Assembly: GCA_012800665.1 (NCBI GenBank)
Contig: JAAZIW010000179.1
Span: 1 to 18,175, forward strand
From: Rikenellaceae bacterium
GTDB lineage: Bacteria; Bacteroidota; Bacteroidia; Bacteroidales; UBA932
DNA: 18,175 nt
Reading direction: 5' to 3'
Shown: positions 7,007 through 14,611 of the stretch, piece after piece
How the letters are laid out: every line of letters begins with the position of its first letter
How positions within the stretch are numbered: position 1 is the first letter of the stretch
Program-made: the position numbers and the translations under genes
The notes under the pieces: model-generated
Seen by the model: the letters and a program-made list of their open reading frames with translations, nothing else
What the model was told of the DNA's origin: nothing
The model's database searches: none

Positions 7007-8112
7007 TCTGTATTATCCTGTCTTTGTTTCTTGGCGGCGTTACAGCGCTTGCCGGTCAGGATGGTCTCGGCCTTAATACCGTAGTAATAGATGCAGGTCA
7101 TGGCGGAAAAGATGCAGGCGCAGTGAGCAAGGATAAGAAAAGCTACGAAAAAACCTTCACTTTGGATATTGCCAAAAGGTTTGCCGAATGCATAGAAAAG
7201 GGTCTTCCGGAGCTGAAAGTGGTGCTCACCCGAGATAAAGACGAATTCATAGAGCTTCGTGAAAGGGCAGAAATAGCCAACAGAGCGCATGCCGACCTTT
7301 TCATCTCCATTCACATCAATTCCAACTTCAATACCTCTCCGAGCGGTTATTCGGTGCATATTTTAGGACAATCCTCCCAAAAGGACAGAGACCTTTTCGC
7401 CTATAATATGGATGTTGTTAAAAGGGAAAACTCCGTTATTCTCTTGGAGGACGATTATAAAACTCATTATCAGGGCTTCGACCCCTCCGACCCCGAGTCA
7501 TACATCTTCATGCAGCTAATGCAGAATGCTTATTTGGAGCAAAGCCTGCTTTTTGCCACAATAGTGTCCAAAAAACTCAAGGACGGCCCGATAAAAACAG
7601 ACCGCGGCATAGACCAGAACCCCTTTTATGTGCTTTGGAAGACATCCATGCCGGCAGTATTGCTGGAGCTCGGCTTCATCTCCAATCCCGCAGACCTTGC
7701 CACCCTTAAAAAAGCGGATGAAAGGCAGAAGATTGCAGAGCGCCTGTTTGAGGCCTTGAAAGATTATAAAACCTTGTATGACAGCTCTGTAAAATTAGGG
7801 TTAGAATCGGCGAAAACGGAAAGCACTACCACAGTAGTGCAGGCTGAAGAGCAAAAGCAAGCGGATCCTGCCAAAACTGCAGTGCTTTACGGAACCCAAA
7901 TCTTTGCCACCTCGCGCCGGCTCGACCCTGAGGATAAGCGTCTTCTTGGCTGGAAACCGCAGGTAATTCAAATTAAATCTCTATATAAGTATATTATAGG
8001 TATAAGCGAATCACCGGAGGAGGCGCGCAAAAATTACGAGCAAATCAAGTTAAGTTACCCGGGCTGTTTTATGGTGGTGATCTCCGATGGCGAAACCAGC
8101 CGTTACAATTAA
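6994..8112 (+). CDS. N-acetylmuramoyl-L-alanine amidase (Amidase_3), secreted
   Basis: The enzyme cuts the bond between N-acetylmuramic acid and L-alanine in peptidoglycan, in the periplasm. GTG at 6994 gives 372 residues with a signal peptide (MKRTICIILSLFLGGVTALA, cut near residue 20). The zinc site is complete: H36 in IDAGHGGKDAG, E52 in YEKTFTLDIA and H107 in ISIHINSN; E225 in LLELGFISNPAD is the catalytic Glu. The catalytic domain ends near 260. A charged linker leads to a C-terminal segment (about 295-365, starting VLYGTQIFATSRRL) that resembles a SPOR-type fold, which binds stripped glycan at the division septum; this part is a weaker call. Losing the GTG would remove the positive end of the signal peptide, which supports that start. 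The neighbour lptD is divergent, a pairing often seen in Bacteroidota. Confidence 0.92.
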   Translation: MKRTICIILSLFLGGVTALAGQDGLGLNTVVIDAGHGGKDAGAVSKDKKSYEKTFTLDIAKRFAECIEKGLPELKVVLTRDKDEFIELRERAEIANRAHADLFISIHINSNFNTSPSGYSVHILGQSSQKDRDLFAYNMDVVKRENSVILLEDDYKTHYQGFDPSDPESYIFMQLMQNAYLEQSLLFATIVSKKLKDGPIKTDRGIDQNPFYVLWKTSMPAVLLELGFISNPADLATLKKADERQKIAERLFEALKDYKTLYDSSVKLGLESAKTESTTTVVQAEEQKQADPAKTAVLYGTQIFATSRRLDPEDKRLLGWKPQVIQIKSLYKYIIGISESPEEARKNYEQIKLSYPGCFMVVISDGETSRYN

Positions 8113-8326
8113 ATTCTTATAATCCTTATTATCCCTTAGGCCAGAGAGGTTTTAGGGGAGTAAAGGGCTTTTCTTTTTTGGAATTGCTCCAAATAAGCAA
8201 TATTCTGAAAGTGAGTGCCTTACAAAAGATAGAAAATATAAATTGCTGATTATCAATTAGATATAAACTCGATAAACGCAATATAATTACTTGTTTATAT
8301 AAGCATAATTATTTAAACAAACAATA

Positions 8327-8358
8327 GTTAAAAACTTTTTTTTTAACATTTTTTTAAC
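8327..8358. repeat. A/T inverted repeat and duplicated T-tract upstream of dnaA
   Basis: GTTAAAAA (8327-8334) and TTTTTAAC (8340-8347) form a perfect 8-bp stem with loop CTTTT. A second T-tract ending TTTTTAAC follows at 8349-8358, so the left arm can pair with either copy. It lies just upstream of the dnaA -7 box and would melt easily. A role in control of dnaA or in DNA unwinding is only a guess. Confidence 0.5.
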
Positions 8359-8368
8359 CAACTTTGCA
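8359..8368 (+). promoter_or_regulatory. Likely dnaA promoter -7 box
   Basis: CAACTTTGCA matches TAnnTTTGCA with one mismatch (C for the first T). It would start transcription near 8372, about 19 nt before ATG 8391. No -33 TTTG is visible; the expected region is a T-tract. Confidence 0.4.
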
Positions 8369-8390
8369 CGCATCATACAATTGACATGAC

Positions 8391-9818
8391 ATGAATAATA
8401 ACGGGCGACATATCGAAACCTGGAGAAATTGCTTGCGCTTTATATCGCAGGTAATTGAACCGCGTCAGGTGGAAATATGGTTTAAAAAAATACGTCCCGT
8501 TTCTCTTGCGGACTCCACTCTTACAGTGGAAGTCCCCTCACAATTCTTCTGCGAATATCTCGAAAGCGCTTTCCTTGATGTAATCAAGGCCTCTCTTAAA
8601 AAAGAATTGGGCGCTGCTGCAAGGCTCGTGTATGTCATCCGCCCTGTCCAAAGCCAACAAGCCATGAGCTATCCTCAAGGCCCGGGCGATCCTCCCGTAA
8701 ATAAGAGCATAAGCGTGAGCACTTGGCAGCCTTCGGGCAACCCGGGTCCTTTCGTATTCCCCGGCATCACCAAGGTTCAGGTGAACCCGCGCCTCAATCC
8801 CGTATACAGCTTCGAGAATTTTGTAGTGGGGGACTGCAACCGCCTTGCTGCCAATGCGGCGGAAAATATAGCAGGCGCTCCGGGTAAAACGCCTTTCAAT
8901 CCGCTGTTTATCTTCGGCGGTCCCGGTTTGGGCAAGACCCATGTGGCGCAAGCAGCCGGTCTTTCCATAAAAAAACAGTTTCCGGATCTTGTTGTGCTTT
9001 ATGTTACCGGCAATGAGTTCAAGACTCAATATATGGATGCTGTGCATGTGCGCAACAAACTCACCGACTTCCTTGCATATTATATGAAAATTGATGTGCT
9101 GATAGTTGACGATATCCAGGACCTTGTGGGCCAGGGCAATCAGACTGCATTTTTCAATATCTTCAATCATCTGCACCAAAACGGCAAACAACTCATACTC
9201 ACCAGTGACAGGGCGCCTGCAGAGCTTCAGAATTTTGAGGAAAGGCTTCTTTCCCGCTTTAAGTGGGGGCTTTCTGTGGAGCTCTATGCTCCTGACCATG
9301 CAACCCGCTTGGAAATGCTTAAAGAACGTGCTTTCCGCGAGGGTGTGCAAATAAGCGATGAGGTGTTGGAATATCTGGCTACACGTATTAAAACCAACTT
9401 CCGTGAGCTTGAAGGAGCGCTAATCTCCATTATGGCCAGCGCAACTATGTCGCACAAAGATGTAAGCGTAGAGGAAGCCGCCCGCATAAGCGAAAAAATA
9501 GTCGGTGAAGAAGAAGTTTCGATTACCATAGACAAAATACAGAGCATCGTTTGCGATTATTTTGGAATTACACGCGAAGCTCTGCTGAGCACTACCCGCA
9601 AACGCCAGATTGTGCAGGCTCGTCAAATTGCCATGTATTTGAGCCGCAAGCTCATAGACAATATCTCCCTGGCCACTATAGGCAGTGAAACGGGAGGGAA
9701 GAACCATGCTACTGTGCTGCATGCATGCAATACTGTAAGCGATCTGTGTTCTACCGACCGTCTCTTTAAAAAAGACGTAGCCGGCATAGAGGCTATGCTG
9801 ACGCGCACCAATAGATAA
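8391..9818 (+). CDS. dnaA: Chromosomal replication initiator DnaA
   Basis: DnaA binds and melts the replication origin and loads the helicase. The 475-residue product shows all four domains. Domain I is about 5-85 (WRNCLRFISQVIEPRQVEIW). A short Pro/Gly/Ser-rich linker spans about 86-130. The AAA+ core starts near 135, with Walker A GGPGLGKTH (176-184), Walker B LIVDDIQ (237-243) and ERLLSRF (284-290). Domain IV, the DNA-binding part, contains TTRKRQIVQARQIAMYL and the signature GGKNHATVLHA (435-445). In E. coli the equivalent signature reads GGRDHTTVLHA, so a base-contacting Asp is Asn here (N438) and the next Thr is Ala (A440). Length and order are normal. The ATG at 8391 is the first codon after the promoter. 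rpe follows after 11 bp, so the two are probably co-transcribed. Confidence 0.97.
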   Translation: MNNNGRHIETWRNCLRFISQVIEPRQVEIWFKKIRPVSLADSTLTVEVPSQFFCEYLESAFLDVIKASLKKELGAAARLVYVIRPVQSQQAMSYPQGPGDPPVNKSISVSTWQPSGNPGPFVFPGITKVQVNPRLNPVYSFENFVVGDCNRLAANAAENIAGAPGKTPFNPLFIFGGPGLGKTHVAQAAGLSIKKQFPDLVVLYVTGNEFKTQYMDAVHVRNKLTDFLAYYMKIDVLIVDDIQDLVGQGNQTAFFNIFNHLHQNGKQLILTSDRAPAELQNFEERLLSRFKWGLSVELYAPDHATRLEMLKERAFREGVQISDEVLEYLATRIKTNFRELEGALISIMASATMSHKDVSVEEAARISEKIVGEEEVSITIDKIQSIVCDYFGITREALLSTTRKRQIVQARQIAMYLSRKLIDNISLATIGSETGGKNHATVLHACNTVSDLCSTDRLFKKDVAGIEAMLTRTNR

Positions 9819-9829
9819 GTTTACATAGC

Positions 9830-10483
9830 ATGCAAGTGAAAATAGCGCCCTCTCTTCTGTCGGCAAATTTCCTAAGACTGGAAGAAGACGTTGAGATGCT
9901 CAATTCTTCTGCCGACCTCATACATTTGGATATAATGGATGGCAGTTTTGTGCCTAACCTCTCCTTTGGTTTTCCGGTAATGGAAGCTGTCGCTCGCAAG
10001 GCAGTTATTCCTCTGGATGCTCATTTTATGGTAGTGAATCCGGGGGATTGGGTGAAGCGCTGTGCAGAAATAGGAATTGCCTCCATGAGCTTCCATCTTG
10101 AGGCGGCAGGCGGTAATGCCCGCAGCATACTCAGGGATATCCGCGCTCACGGCATGAAGGCCGGACTTGCCATCAATCCGGATGTGCCTGTGGAAAAACT
10201 TTATCCTTATATCGGCTCTGCAGACTTTTTTCTGATAATGTCGGTGTTTGCCGGTTTTGGAGGTCAGAAATTCATATACGATAGTTTAGACAGAATTCAT
10301 ACGCTTAAGAGCCGTCTTCAAGAAAAAAATGATTCTGCTCTTATAGAAGTTGACGGGGGAGTAAATGTGGGCAATGCCGCCGCCCTTGCAGAGGCGGGCG
10401 CCGATATTCTGGTAGCGGGGAATGCTGTATTCAAGGCGGCGAACCCTCAAGAAGTCATTTCGCAGCTTCGAAATCCTCGATAG
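9830..10483 (+). CDS. rpe: Ribulose-phosphate 3-epimerase
   Basis: This enzyme interconverts ribulose 5-phosphate and xylulose 5-phosphate in the pentose phosphate pathway. The 217-residue product is a full-length TIM barrel. Active-site residues are in place: S8 in APSLLSANF, metal ligands H32 and D34 in HLDIMDG, H65 and M67 in DAHFMV, and D175 in IEVDGGVN, the general acid/base pair being D34 and D175. The phosphate loop AGNAVF is at 196-201. The segment usually read as SVNPGFGGQ is SVFAGFGGQ here (138-146), a change outside the metal ligands, so activity is expected. It starts 11 bp after dnaA and its last 29 bp overlap the 3' end of the convergent birA gene. Confidence 0.94.
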   Translation: MQVKIAPSLLSANFLRLEEDVEMLNSSADLIHLDIMDGSFVPNLSFGFPVMEAVARKAVIPLDAHFMVVNPGDWVKRCAEIGIASMSFHLEAAGGNARSILRDIRAHGMKAGLAINPDVPVEKLYPYIGSADFFLIMSVFAGFGGQKFIYDSLDRIHTLKSRLQEKNDSALIEVDGGVNVGNAAALAEAGADILVAGNAVFKAANPQEVISQLRNPR

Positions 10484-11123
10484 CCTTTCCAAGCCTGTCT
10501 TGAACAGGTTTTTCCAATACGAACATACGTTTCGAGAATTCCAACTCGAGTCTTGCTCTGCCGCTTTCGCTTCCGAGTTCGGAATAGAGGCGGCAGAATA
10601 TTTTATAAAAGTCATCCAAAGTGGCGGATAGTTCGTAATATTTGCTTGTAATCAGACCTAAGGAAGAAGGGTTGGGGAGCAGCGGGTCGAATTCCTTTTG
10701 GTTGAGATTGAGCCCCACTCCTATTACGCTCGAAACCAAATAGCCCTCGCTGAAAGTGTTTTCGATAAGAATGCCGGCAATCTTGCTGTCTTCCACCCAT
10801 ATGTCATTGGGCCACTTTATACGCGGCTCTACGCCCTCTTTTTCTAAAAACTTACAAAGCGACACGCTGCAAAGGTGCATGATGCGCACAGCTTCCCCGG
10901 CGGCTAAAAAAGCTGCGGGCAATTTCAATATAATACTGAATGTAAGATTTTCGCCGGGCTTTGAAACCCAGGTATGAGTCCCGCGCCCCCTGCCTGCCGT
11001 CTGCTCTAATGCCGCCACTATTGACAAATTGTCAAGACGCGGAAATTCTCTTTTGGCTTCATTGTTTGTAGAGTCCAATATTTCGTGCCATTCTATCAGA
11101 GAAAATGCGCTTTGTGGTTCCAT
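10455..11123 (-). CDS. birA: Biotin--[acetyl-CoA-carboxylase] ligase, short form
   Basis: BirA activates biotin with ATP and attaches it to a Lys of the biotin carrier protein. The 222-residue product has the catalytic core: STNNEAK (18-24), the biotinyl-AMP loop GRGRGTHTW (44-52), KWPND (103-107), KIAGILIE (114-121) and IGVGLNLN (134-141). There is no N-terminal winged helix, so this is the monofunctional type that does not act as a repressor. The sequence stops just after the core, at RLGKAIEDFEAAK, where most relatives carry a further SH3-like domain of about 40-50 residues; only its first strand or so seems left. The stop lies 29 bp inside the convergent rpe gene. ATG 11123 follows a good -7 box on the minus strand. 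Confidence 0.9.
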   Translation of the reverse strand: MEPQSAFSLIEWHEILDSTNNEAKREFPRLDNLSIVAALEQTAGRGRGTHTWVSKPGENLTFSIILKLPAAFLAAGEAVRIMHLCSVSLCKFLEKEGVEPRIKWPNDIWVEDSKIAGILIENTFSEGYLVSSVIGVGLNLNQKEFDPLLPNPSSLGLITSKYYELSATLDDFYKIFCRLYSELGSESGRARLELEFSKRMFVLEKPVQDRLGKAIEDFEAAK

Positions 11124-11140
11124 TTTTGTTAGTATATTTG
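11111..11140 (+). promoter_or_regulatory. Promoter of ftsH-cdsA-psd
   Basis: TTTG at 11111-11114 and TATATTTG at 11133-11140, 18 bp apart, fit the Bacteroidota promoter layout. The start would be near 11146, about 22 nt before ATG 11168. An alternative -7 box TTATTTTGCA (11145-11154) has one mismatch. The -33 element lies inside the first codons of birA. Confidence 0.45.
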
Positions 11141-11150
11141 TAAGTTATTT

Positions 11151-11160
11151 TGCAAATTTA
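11151..11160 (-). promoter_or_regulatory. Promoter -7 box of birA
   Basis: On the minus strand 11160 to 11151 reads TAAATTTGCA, a perfect -7 box identical to the one at 6961-6970. Transcription would start near 11147, about 24 nt before ATG 11123. No TTTG is found at the right distance upstream. It sits only 7 bp from the ftsH start codon. Confidence 0.5.
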
Positions 11161-11167
11161 CTATTAA

Positions 11168-13132
11168 ATGTCAAAACAGAGAAACACCAACGACAATAAA
11201 CGTCGCACAATAAGAATAAATCTTTCTTGGATCTACATATTGCTCTTGATGGGAATAGGGTGGATGCTTTTCAACAACCGCAGCGTACAGCCTGCCAAGG
11301 TTGAATGGGCGCAGGTAAAGCAGATGGTTAAGGACGAGGATGTAAAAGAGATAAAGTTCATCCGCAACGAATATAAAGGCGCTATAACCATGCTTCCTGA
11401 TAAACTTGGCAAGTATGCCGACCTCTATCCGCAGGGGCAGCTTCCTACCAAGAGCCCTCATTTTACTTTCCTTGTTTCCACCGCCTTCAATCCCGAACAG
11501 GAGTTTGAGACCTTAAATGCCGAACTCCCTGCCGGAAAGCAGGTGAAAGTGGTTATGGAAAATGGCGGCCGAGGTTGGATGGAGTGGCTTAACTGGCTGA
11601 TTTGGCCGCTGCTGCTGATAATTATGTGGGTATGGATGTTCCGAGGCATGAGCCGCACCATAGGCGGTGACGGAGGAGCCGGCCCGGGAAGGGGAGGCAT
11701 CTTCAATGTGGGTAAAAGCACCGGAAAGTTAGTGGACAAGAATGAGCAGAAAATCACTTTCAAAGATGTCGCAGGAATGCATGGGGCAAAAGAAGAAGTG
11801 ATGGAGATAGTGGACTTCCTGAAAGATCCCAAGAAATACACCGGTCTCGGTGGTAAAATCCCGAAGGGAGCTCTTTTGATAGGTCCTCCGGGAACAGGCA
11901 AGACCCTGCTTGCCAAGGCAGTGGCAGGGGAGGCCAATGTGCCTTTCTTCTCAATCAGCGGTTCCGACTTTGTGGAGATGTTCGTAGGCGTAGGCGCCAG
12001 CCGCGTACGCGACCTCTTTGCCCAGGCTAAAGAAAAGGCCCCTTGCATTGTATTCATTGACGAAATTGATGCTGTGGGCCGCGCCCGTGGTAAAAATGTG
12101 GGCTGGAGCAGTAATGATGAGAGGGAAAACACACTCAATCAGCTTCTTACCGAAATGGACGGCTTCGGCACCAACAGCGGAGTGATAGTTCTTGCAGCAA
12201 CCAATCGAGCTGATATTCTCGATAAGGCTCTCACGCGTGCAGGCCGTTTCGACCGTCAGATTCACGTAGACCTTCCGGAACTCAGCGAACGTAAGGAAAT
12301 CTTCCAGGTGCATATGCGCGGGCTTAAAGTTGCCGGTGACTTCGACCTTGATACCATGGCAAAGCATACCCCGGGCTTTTCTGGGGCGGACATTGCCAAT
12401 CTTTGCAACGAAGCCGCATTGTCTGCTGCACGCAAGGGTAAGAAACTTATCGAAACCGAGGACTTTATAGAATCTGCAGACCGCATTATAGGCGGCATAG
12501 AGCGCAAGAGCGCCACCATTATGACGCCGGCCGAGAAACGTACAACGGCCTTTCACGAGGCAGGACACGCAGTTGTGGGCTGGCTGCTTCCGAATGCCGA
12601 TCCTATCTTCAAAGTAAGCCTTATCCCGCGCGGACAAGCCCTCGGTCTTACATGGAGCCTGCCTGCAGAGCGTAAAATCCTGCCCAAGAGCTATATGATG
12701 GATGAAATGTGCAAGCTTATGGGCGGACGAGCAGCCGAAGAAATAATCAACGGTGAACCTGCTTCGGGCGCTCTCAACGACCTCGAGCGCCTCACCCGTA
12801 TTGCCTACAGCATGGTGCAGTATTACGGCATGTCCGAAACTGTGGGGGGACTCTCTTTCTATGACTCAACAGGCGCCCGCGGCTACGAATTCACCAAGCC
12901 CTACAGCGAAAAGACAGCCGAGCTTATGGACAAAGAGGTGAAAAAGATTGTGGACGGCGTCCACCAAAAAACGACAAAGCTCTTGAAAGACAATATAGAG
13001 GGATTGCATAAAGTGGCTGAGCTCCTTCTTGACAAAGAAGTCATTTTTGCAGACGACATAGAAAAGATATTGGGTCCAAAGGTAACCAAAGAAACTATAG
13101 CAAGTGCCAATGAAAAAGCGACCGATGAGTAA
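11168..13132 (+). CDS. ftsH: ATP-dependent zinc metalloprotease FtsH
   Basis: FtsH is a membrane-bound hexamer that unfolds and degrades damaged membrane proteins and selected regulators. The 654-residue product has a first membrane segment at about 18-36, a periplasmic domain, a second membrane segment at about 141-158 and a Gly-rich linker. The AAA+ module has Walker A GPPGTGKT (239-246), Walker B VFIDEID (295-301) and the second region of homology with arginine fingers (ATNRADILDKALTRAGRFDR, 344-363). The protease has zinc motif HEAGH (463-467), with D538 in ALNDLE as the likely third ligand. All key residues are intact and the length is normal. The downstream cdsA start overlaps the stop by 8 bp, so translation is probably coupled. 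birA is divergent, 44 bp away. Confidence 0.97.
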   Translation: MSKQRNTNDNKRRTIRINLSWIYILLLMGIGWMLFNNRSVQPAKVEWAQVKQMVKDEDVKEIKFIRNEYKGAITMLPDKLGKYADLYPQGQLPTKSPHFTFLVSTAFNPEQEFETLNAELPAGKQVKVVMENGGRGWMEWLNWLIWPLLLIIMWVWMFRGMSRTIGGDGGAGPGRGGIFNVGKSTGKLVDKNEQKITFKDVAGMHGAKEEVMEIVDFLKDPKKYTGLGGKIPKGALLIGPPGTGKTLLAKAVAGEANVPFFSISGSDFVEMFVGVGASRVRDLFAQAKEKAPCIVFIDEIDAVGRARGKNVGWSSNDERENTLNQLLTEMDGFGTNSGVIVLAATNRADILDKALTRAGRFDRQIHVDLPELSERKEIFQVHMRGLKVAGDFDLDTMAKHTPGFSGADIANLCNEAALSAARKGKKLIETEDFIESADRIIGGIERKSATIMTPAEKRTTAFHEAGHAVVGWLLPNADPIFKVSLIPRGQALGLTWSLPAERKILPKSYMMDEMCKLMGGRAAEEIINGEPASGALNDLERLTRIAYSMVQYYGMSETVGGLSFYDSTGARGYEFTKPYSEKTAELMDKEVKKIVDGVHQKTTKLLKDNIEGLHKVAELLLDKEVIFADDIEKILGPKVTKETIASANEKATDE

Positions 13133-13949
13133 TATAGCGCTCAGGATTGCTTCGGGACTTGTCTTTGTGGCGATTATTCTTGGCGGACTCCTTATCAGCA
13201 AATACCTCTTTGCGGTGCTTTTCATCTTTTTGATGACAGCAATGATGCTGGAATTCTACCGCATGACAATGGGCAAACGGAATTTGGCTTCGCAGATACT
13301 TGCGATAGCCACAGCCATATGTGGATTCGCTGTTAGTTTCGCCTTATTCAATTGGAACTTGTCCACCAGATTCCTCTCTTTGCCAATAATGATGCTTATG
13401 ACTATTCCCATAAGCGCAGTACTCTCTAAAGATAAAGGGCATATGGAAGACTATGCCTATATCCTTACAGGTATCCTTTATATTGCCACGCCTCTTGTTT
13501 TTTCCAACACCATTGTCTTCAAAGACACAGAATTCAATGCAAGCCTCCTCTTATACTTCTTCATTCTTATCTGGTGCTCAGATATAGGTTCGTATTGTAT
13601 AGGAGTGGCTTTCGGAAAAGGAAAAAAGCAGATGGCAAGTGACATCTCTCCTAAAAAAACCTGGGTTGGTTTCTTCGGCGGTCTGGCATTCTGCATAACG
13701 GGAGCAATAGTAATGATGCTTTCGGGTCTCTTTGAATATCCCTGGTACCATTGCTTGGCTTTGGCTGTTATAATGCATGCCGCCTGTGTTTTCGGTGATC
13801 TTTTCGAGAGTCTTTGGAAACGCCGTTTCGGCATAAAAGATTCCGGCAGCATTATTCCCGGACATGGGGGTATGCTGGATCGTCTGGACAGCACTCTTTT
13901 TGCAATTCCCATGGGAGCTGTATATCTTTCTATCGTAGGACTATTATGA
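13125..13949 (+). CDS. cdsA: Phosphatidate cytidylyltransferase
   Basis: CdsA converts phosphatidic acid and CTP to CDP-diacylglycerol, the precursor of all bacterial phospholipids, in the inner membrane. With ATG 13125 it has 274 residues and roughly eight hydrophobic segments. Family motifs are SDIGSYCIG (152-160), ISPKKTWVG (174-182) and the C-terminal signature from SLWKRRFGIKDS (229-240) to PGHGGMLDRLD (245-255), with its conserved Lys, Asp and His residues. The start overlaps the ftsH stop in ATGAGTAA; an upstream in-frame ATG at 13110 would add five residues (MKKRP) and cannot be excluded. The stop overlaps the psd start in ATGA. This tight chain suggests one transcript for ftsH, cdsA and psd. 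Confidence 0.94.
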   Translation: MSNIALRIASGLVFVAIILGGLLISKYLFAVLFIFLMTAMMLEFYRMTMGKRNLASQILAIATAICGFAVSFALFNWNLSTRFLSLPIMMLMTIPISAVLSKDKGHMEDYAYILTGILYIATPLVFSNTIVFKDTEFNASLLLYFFILIWCSDIGSYCIGVAFGKGKKQMASDISPKKTWVGFFGGLAFCITGAIVMMLSGLFEYPWYHCLALAVIMHAACVFGDLFESLWKRRFGIKDSGSIIPGHGGMLDRLDSTLFAIPMGAVYLSIVGLL

Positions 13950-14611
13950 GAATAGATCAAGATTCGTTGGGATCTCTGTTTATTGTGTTTTTAATAGGCG
14001 CAATAATAATTGTGGTAACATTGCTTTTGAATCCAAAAGCATATATCAAATGGCCTATCATAGGGCTCACGCTGATCTTTTGTATCTGGCAGGCATTCTT
14101 TTTCAGGGTGCCGGACAGAAAACCTGTCGGCAGCAATAAAATAGTCAGCAGCGCTGCAGACGGCAGGGTGGTGATTTGTGATGTGGCTTACGAGGACGAA
14201 ATATTGAATCGTGAGTGTAAAAGAGTCTGCGTTTATATGGATTTCTTTGATGTACACGCCAATTTTTGGCCTTTAACCGGAAAGGTTACATATTTTAAAT
14301 ATCATCCGGGAAAGAACTTTTTGGCTTTCAGACCAAAGGCGTCTGAATATAACGAACACTTCACTACGGTAATCAGCAATGATGACTCTCAGGAAGTGCT
14401 TATGAGGCAGATTGCAGGCACTTTTGCCCGCAGAATCGTCTGCTATTCTTCAGATTCTCTTCCCACCAAAGCAGGTGAGCAATGCGGTATCATAAAATTC
14501 GGTTCGCGTATGGATTTGTATCTGCCGATGGATGCCGAAATCAAGGTGAAGGTGGGGGATAATGTGCGCGCCTGCGAAAGCGTTATTGCAATCCTCAGCG
14601 GGGGAGAGTAG
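13946..14611 (+). CDS. psd: Phosphatidylserine decarboxylase, short proenzyme form
   Basis: Psd removes CO2 from phosphatidylserine to give phosphatidylethanolamine. The proenzyme cuts itself and turns a Ser into the pyruvoyl cofactor. The 221-residue product has two membrane segments (about 11-28 and 34-52). The catalytic set is complete: D72 in SAADGRV, H104 in FDVHANFWP and the cleavage site FGS at 185-187 (cut between G186 and S187), so the alpha chain is about 35 residues. This short form is common in Bacteroidota and Alphaproteobacteria. The ATG overlaps the cdsA stop by 4 bp. The 3' end overlaps the convergent ispG gene by 17 bp. The phosphatidylserine synthase that makes its substrate is not next to it in this window. 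Confidence 0.93.
   Translation: MRIDQDSLGSLFIVFLIGAIIIVVTLLLNPKAYIKWPIIGLTLIFCIWQAFFFRVPDRKPVGSNKIVSSAADGRVVICDVAYEDEILNRECKRVCVYMDFFDVHANFWPLTGKVTYFKYHPGKNFLAFRPKASEYNEHFTTVISNDDSQEVLMRQIAGTFARRIVCYSSDSLPTKAGEQCGIIKFGSRMDLYLPMDAEIKVKVGDNVRACESVIAILSGGE

Larger units (their letters stand above)
8113..8390. other. AT-rich gap before dnaA
   Basis: This 278-bp stretch, the longest gap in the window, holds no credible gene. It has an inverted repeat TTTGGA/TCCAAA (8177-8182 and 8188-8193, 5-bp loop) preceded by a T run, a TTGTTTA/TAAACAA pair (8291-8297 and 8314-8320), a stronger A/T hairpin (8327-8347) and a repeated T-tract ending in AAC. I see no perfect TTATNCACA DnaA box on either strand; the nearest is TTATCCCTT at 8129. 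It carries the dnaA promoter and perhaps weak termination signals for the amidase gene. Confidence 0.6.

Noticed and set aside
8129..8176. Possible intrinsic terminator after the amidase gene (CCCTT ... AAGGG followed by T-rich sequence)
   Set aside because: The arms are about 30 bp apart with mismatches, so the fold would be weak.
8538..9350. Minus-strand open frame of 270 codons inside dnaA
   Set aside because: It is a shadow of dnaA with no recognisable domain or start signals.
10286..10615. Frameshift restoring the BirA C-terminus from the neighbouring minus frame
   Set aside because: That frame does not resemble the SH3-like domain, and rpe is intact on the opposite strand.
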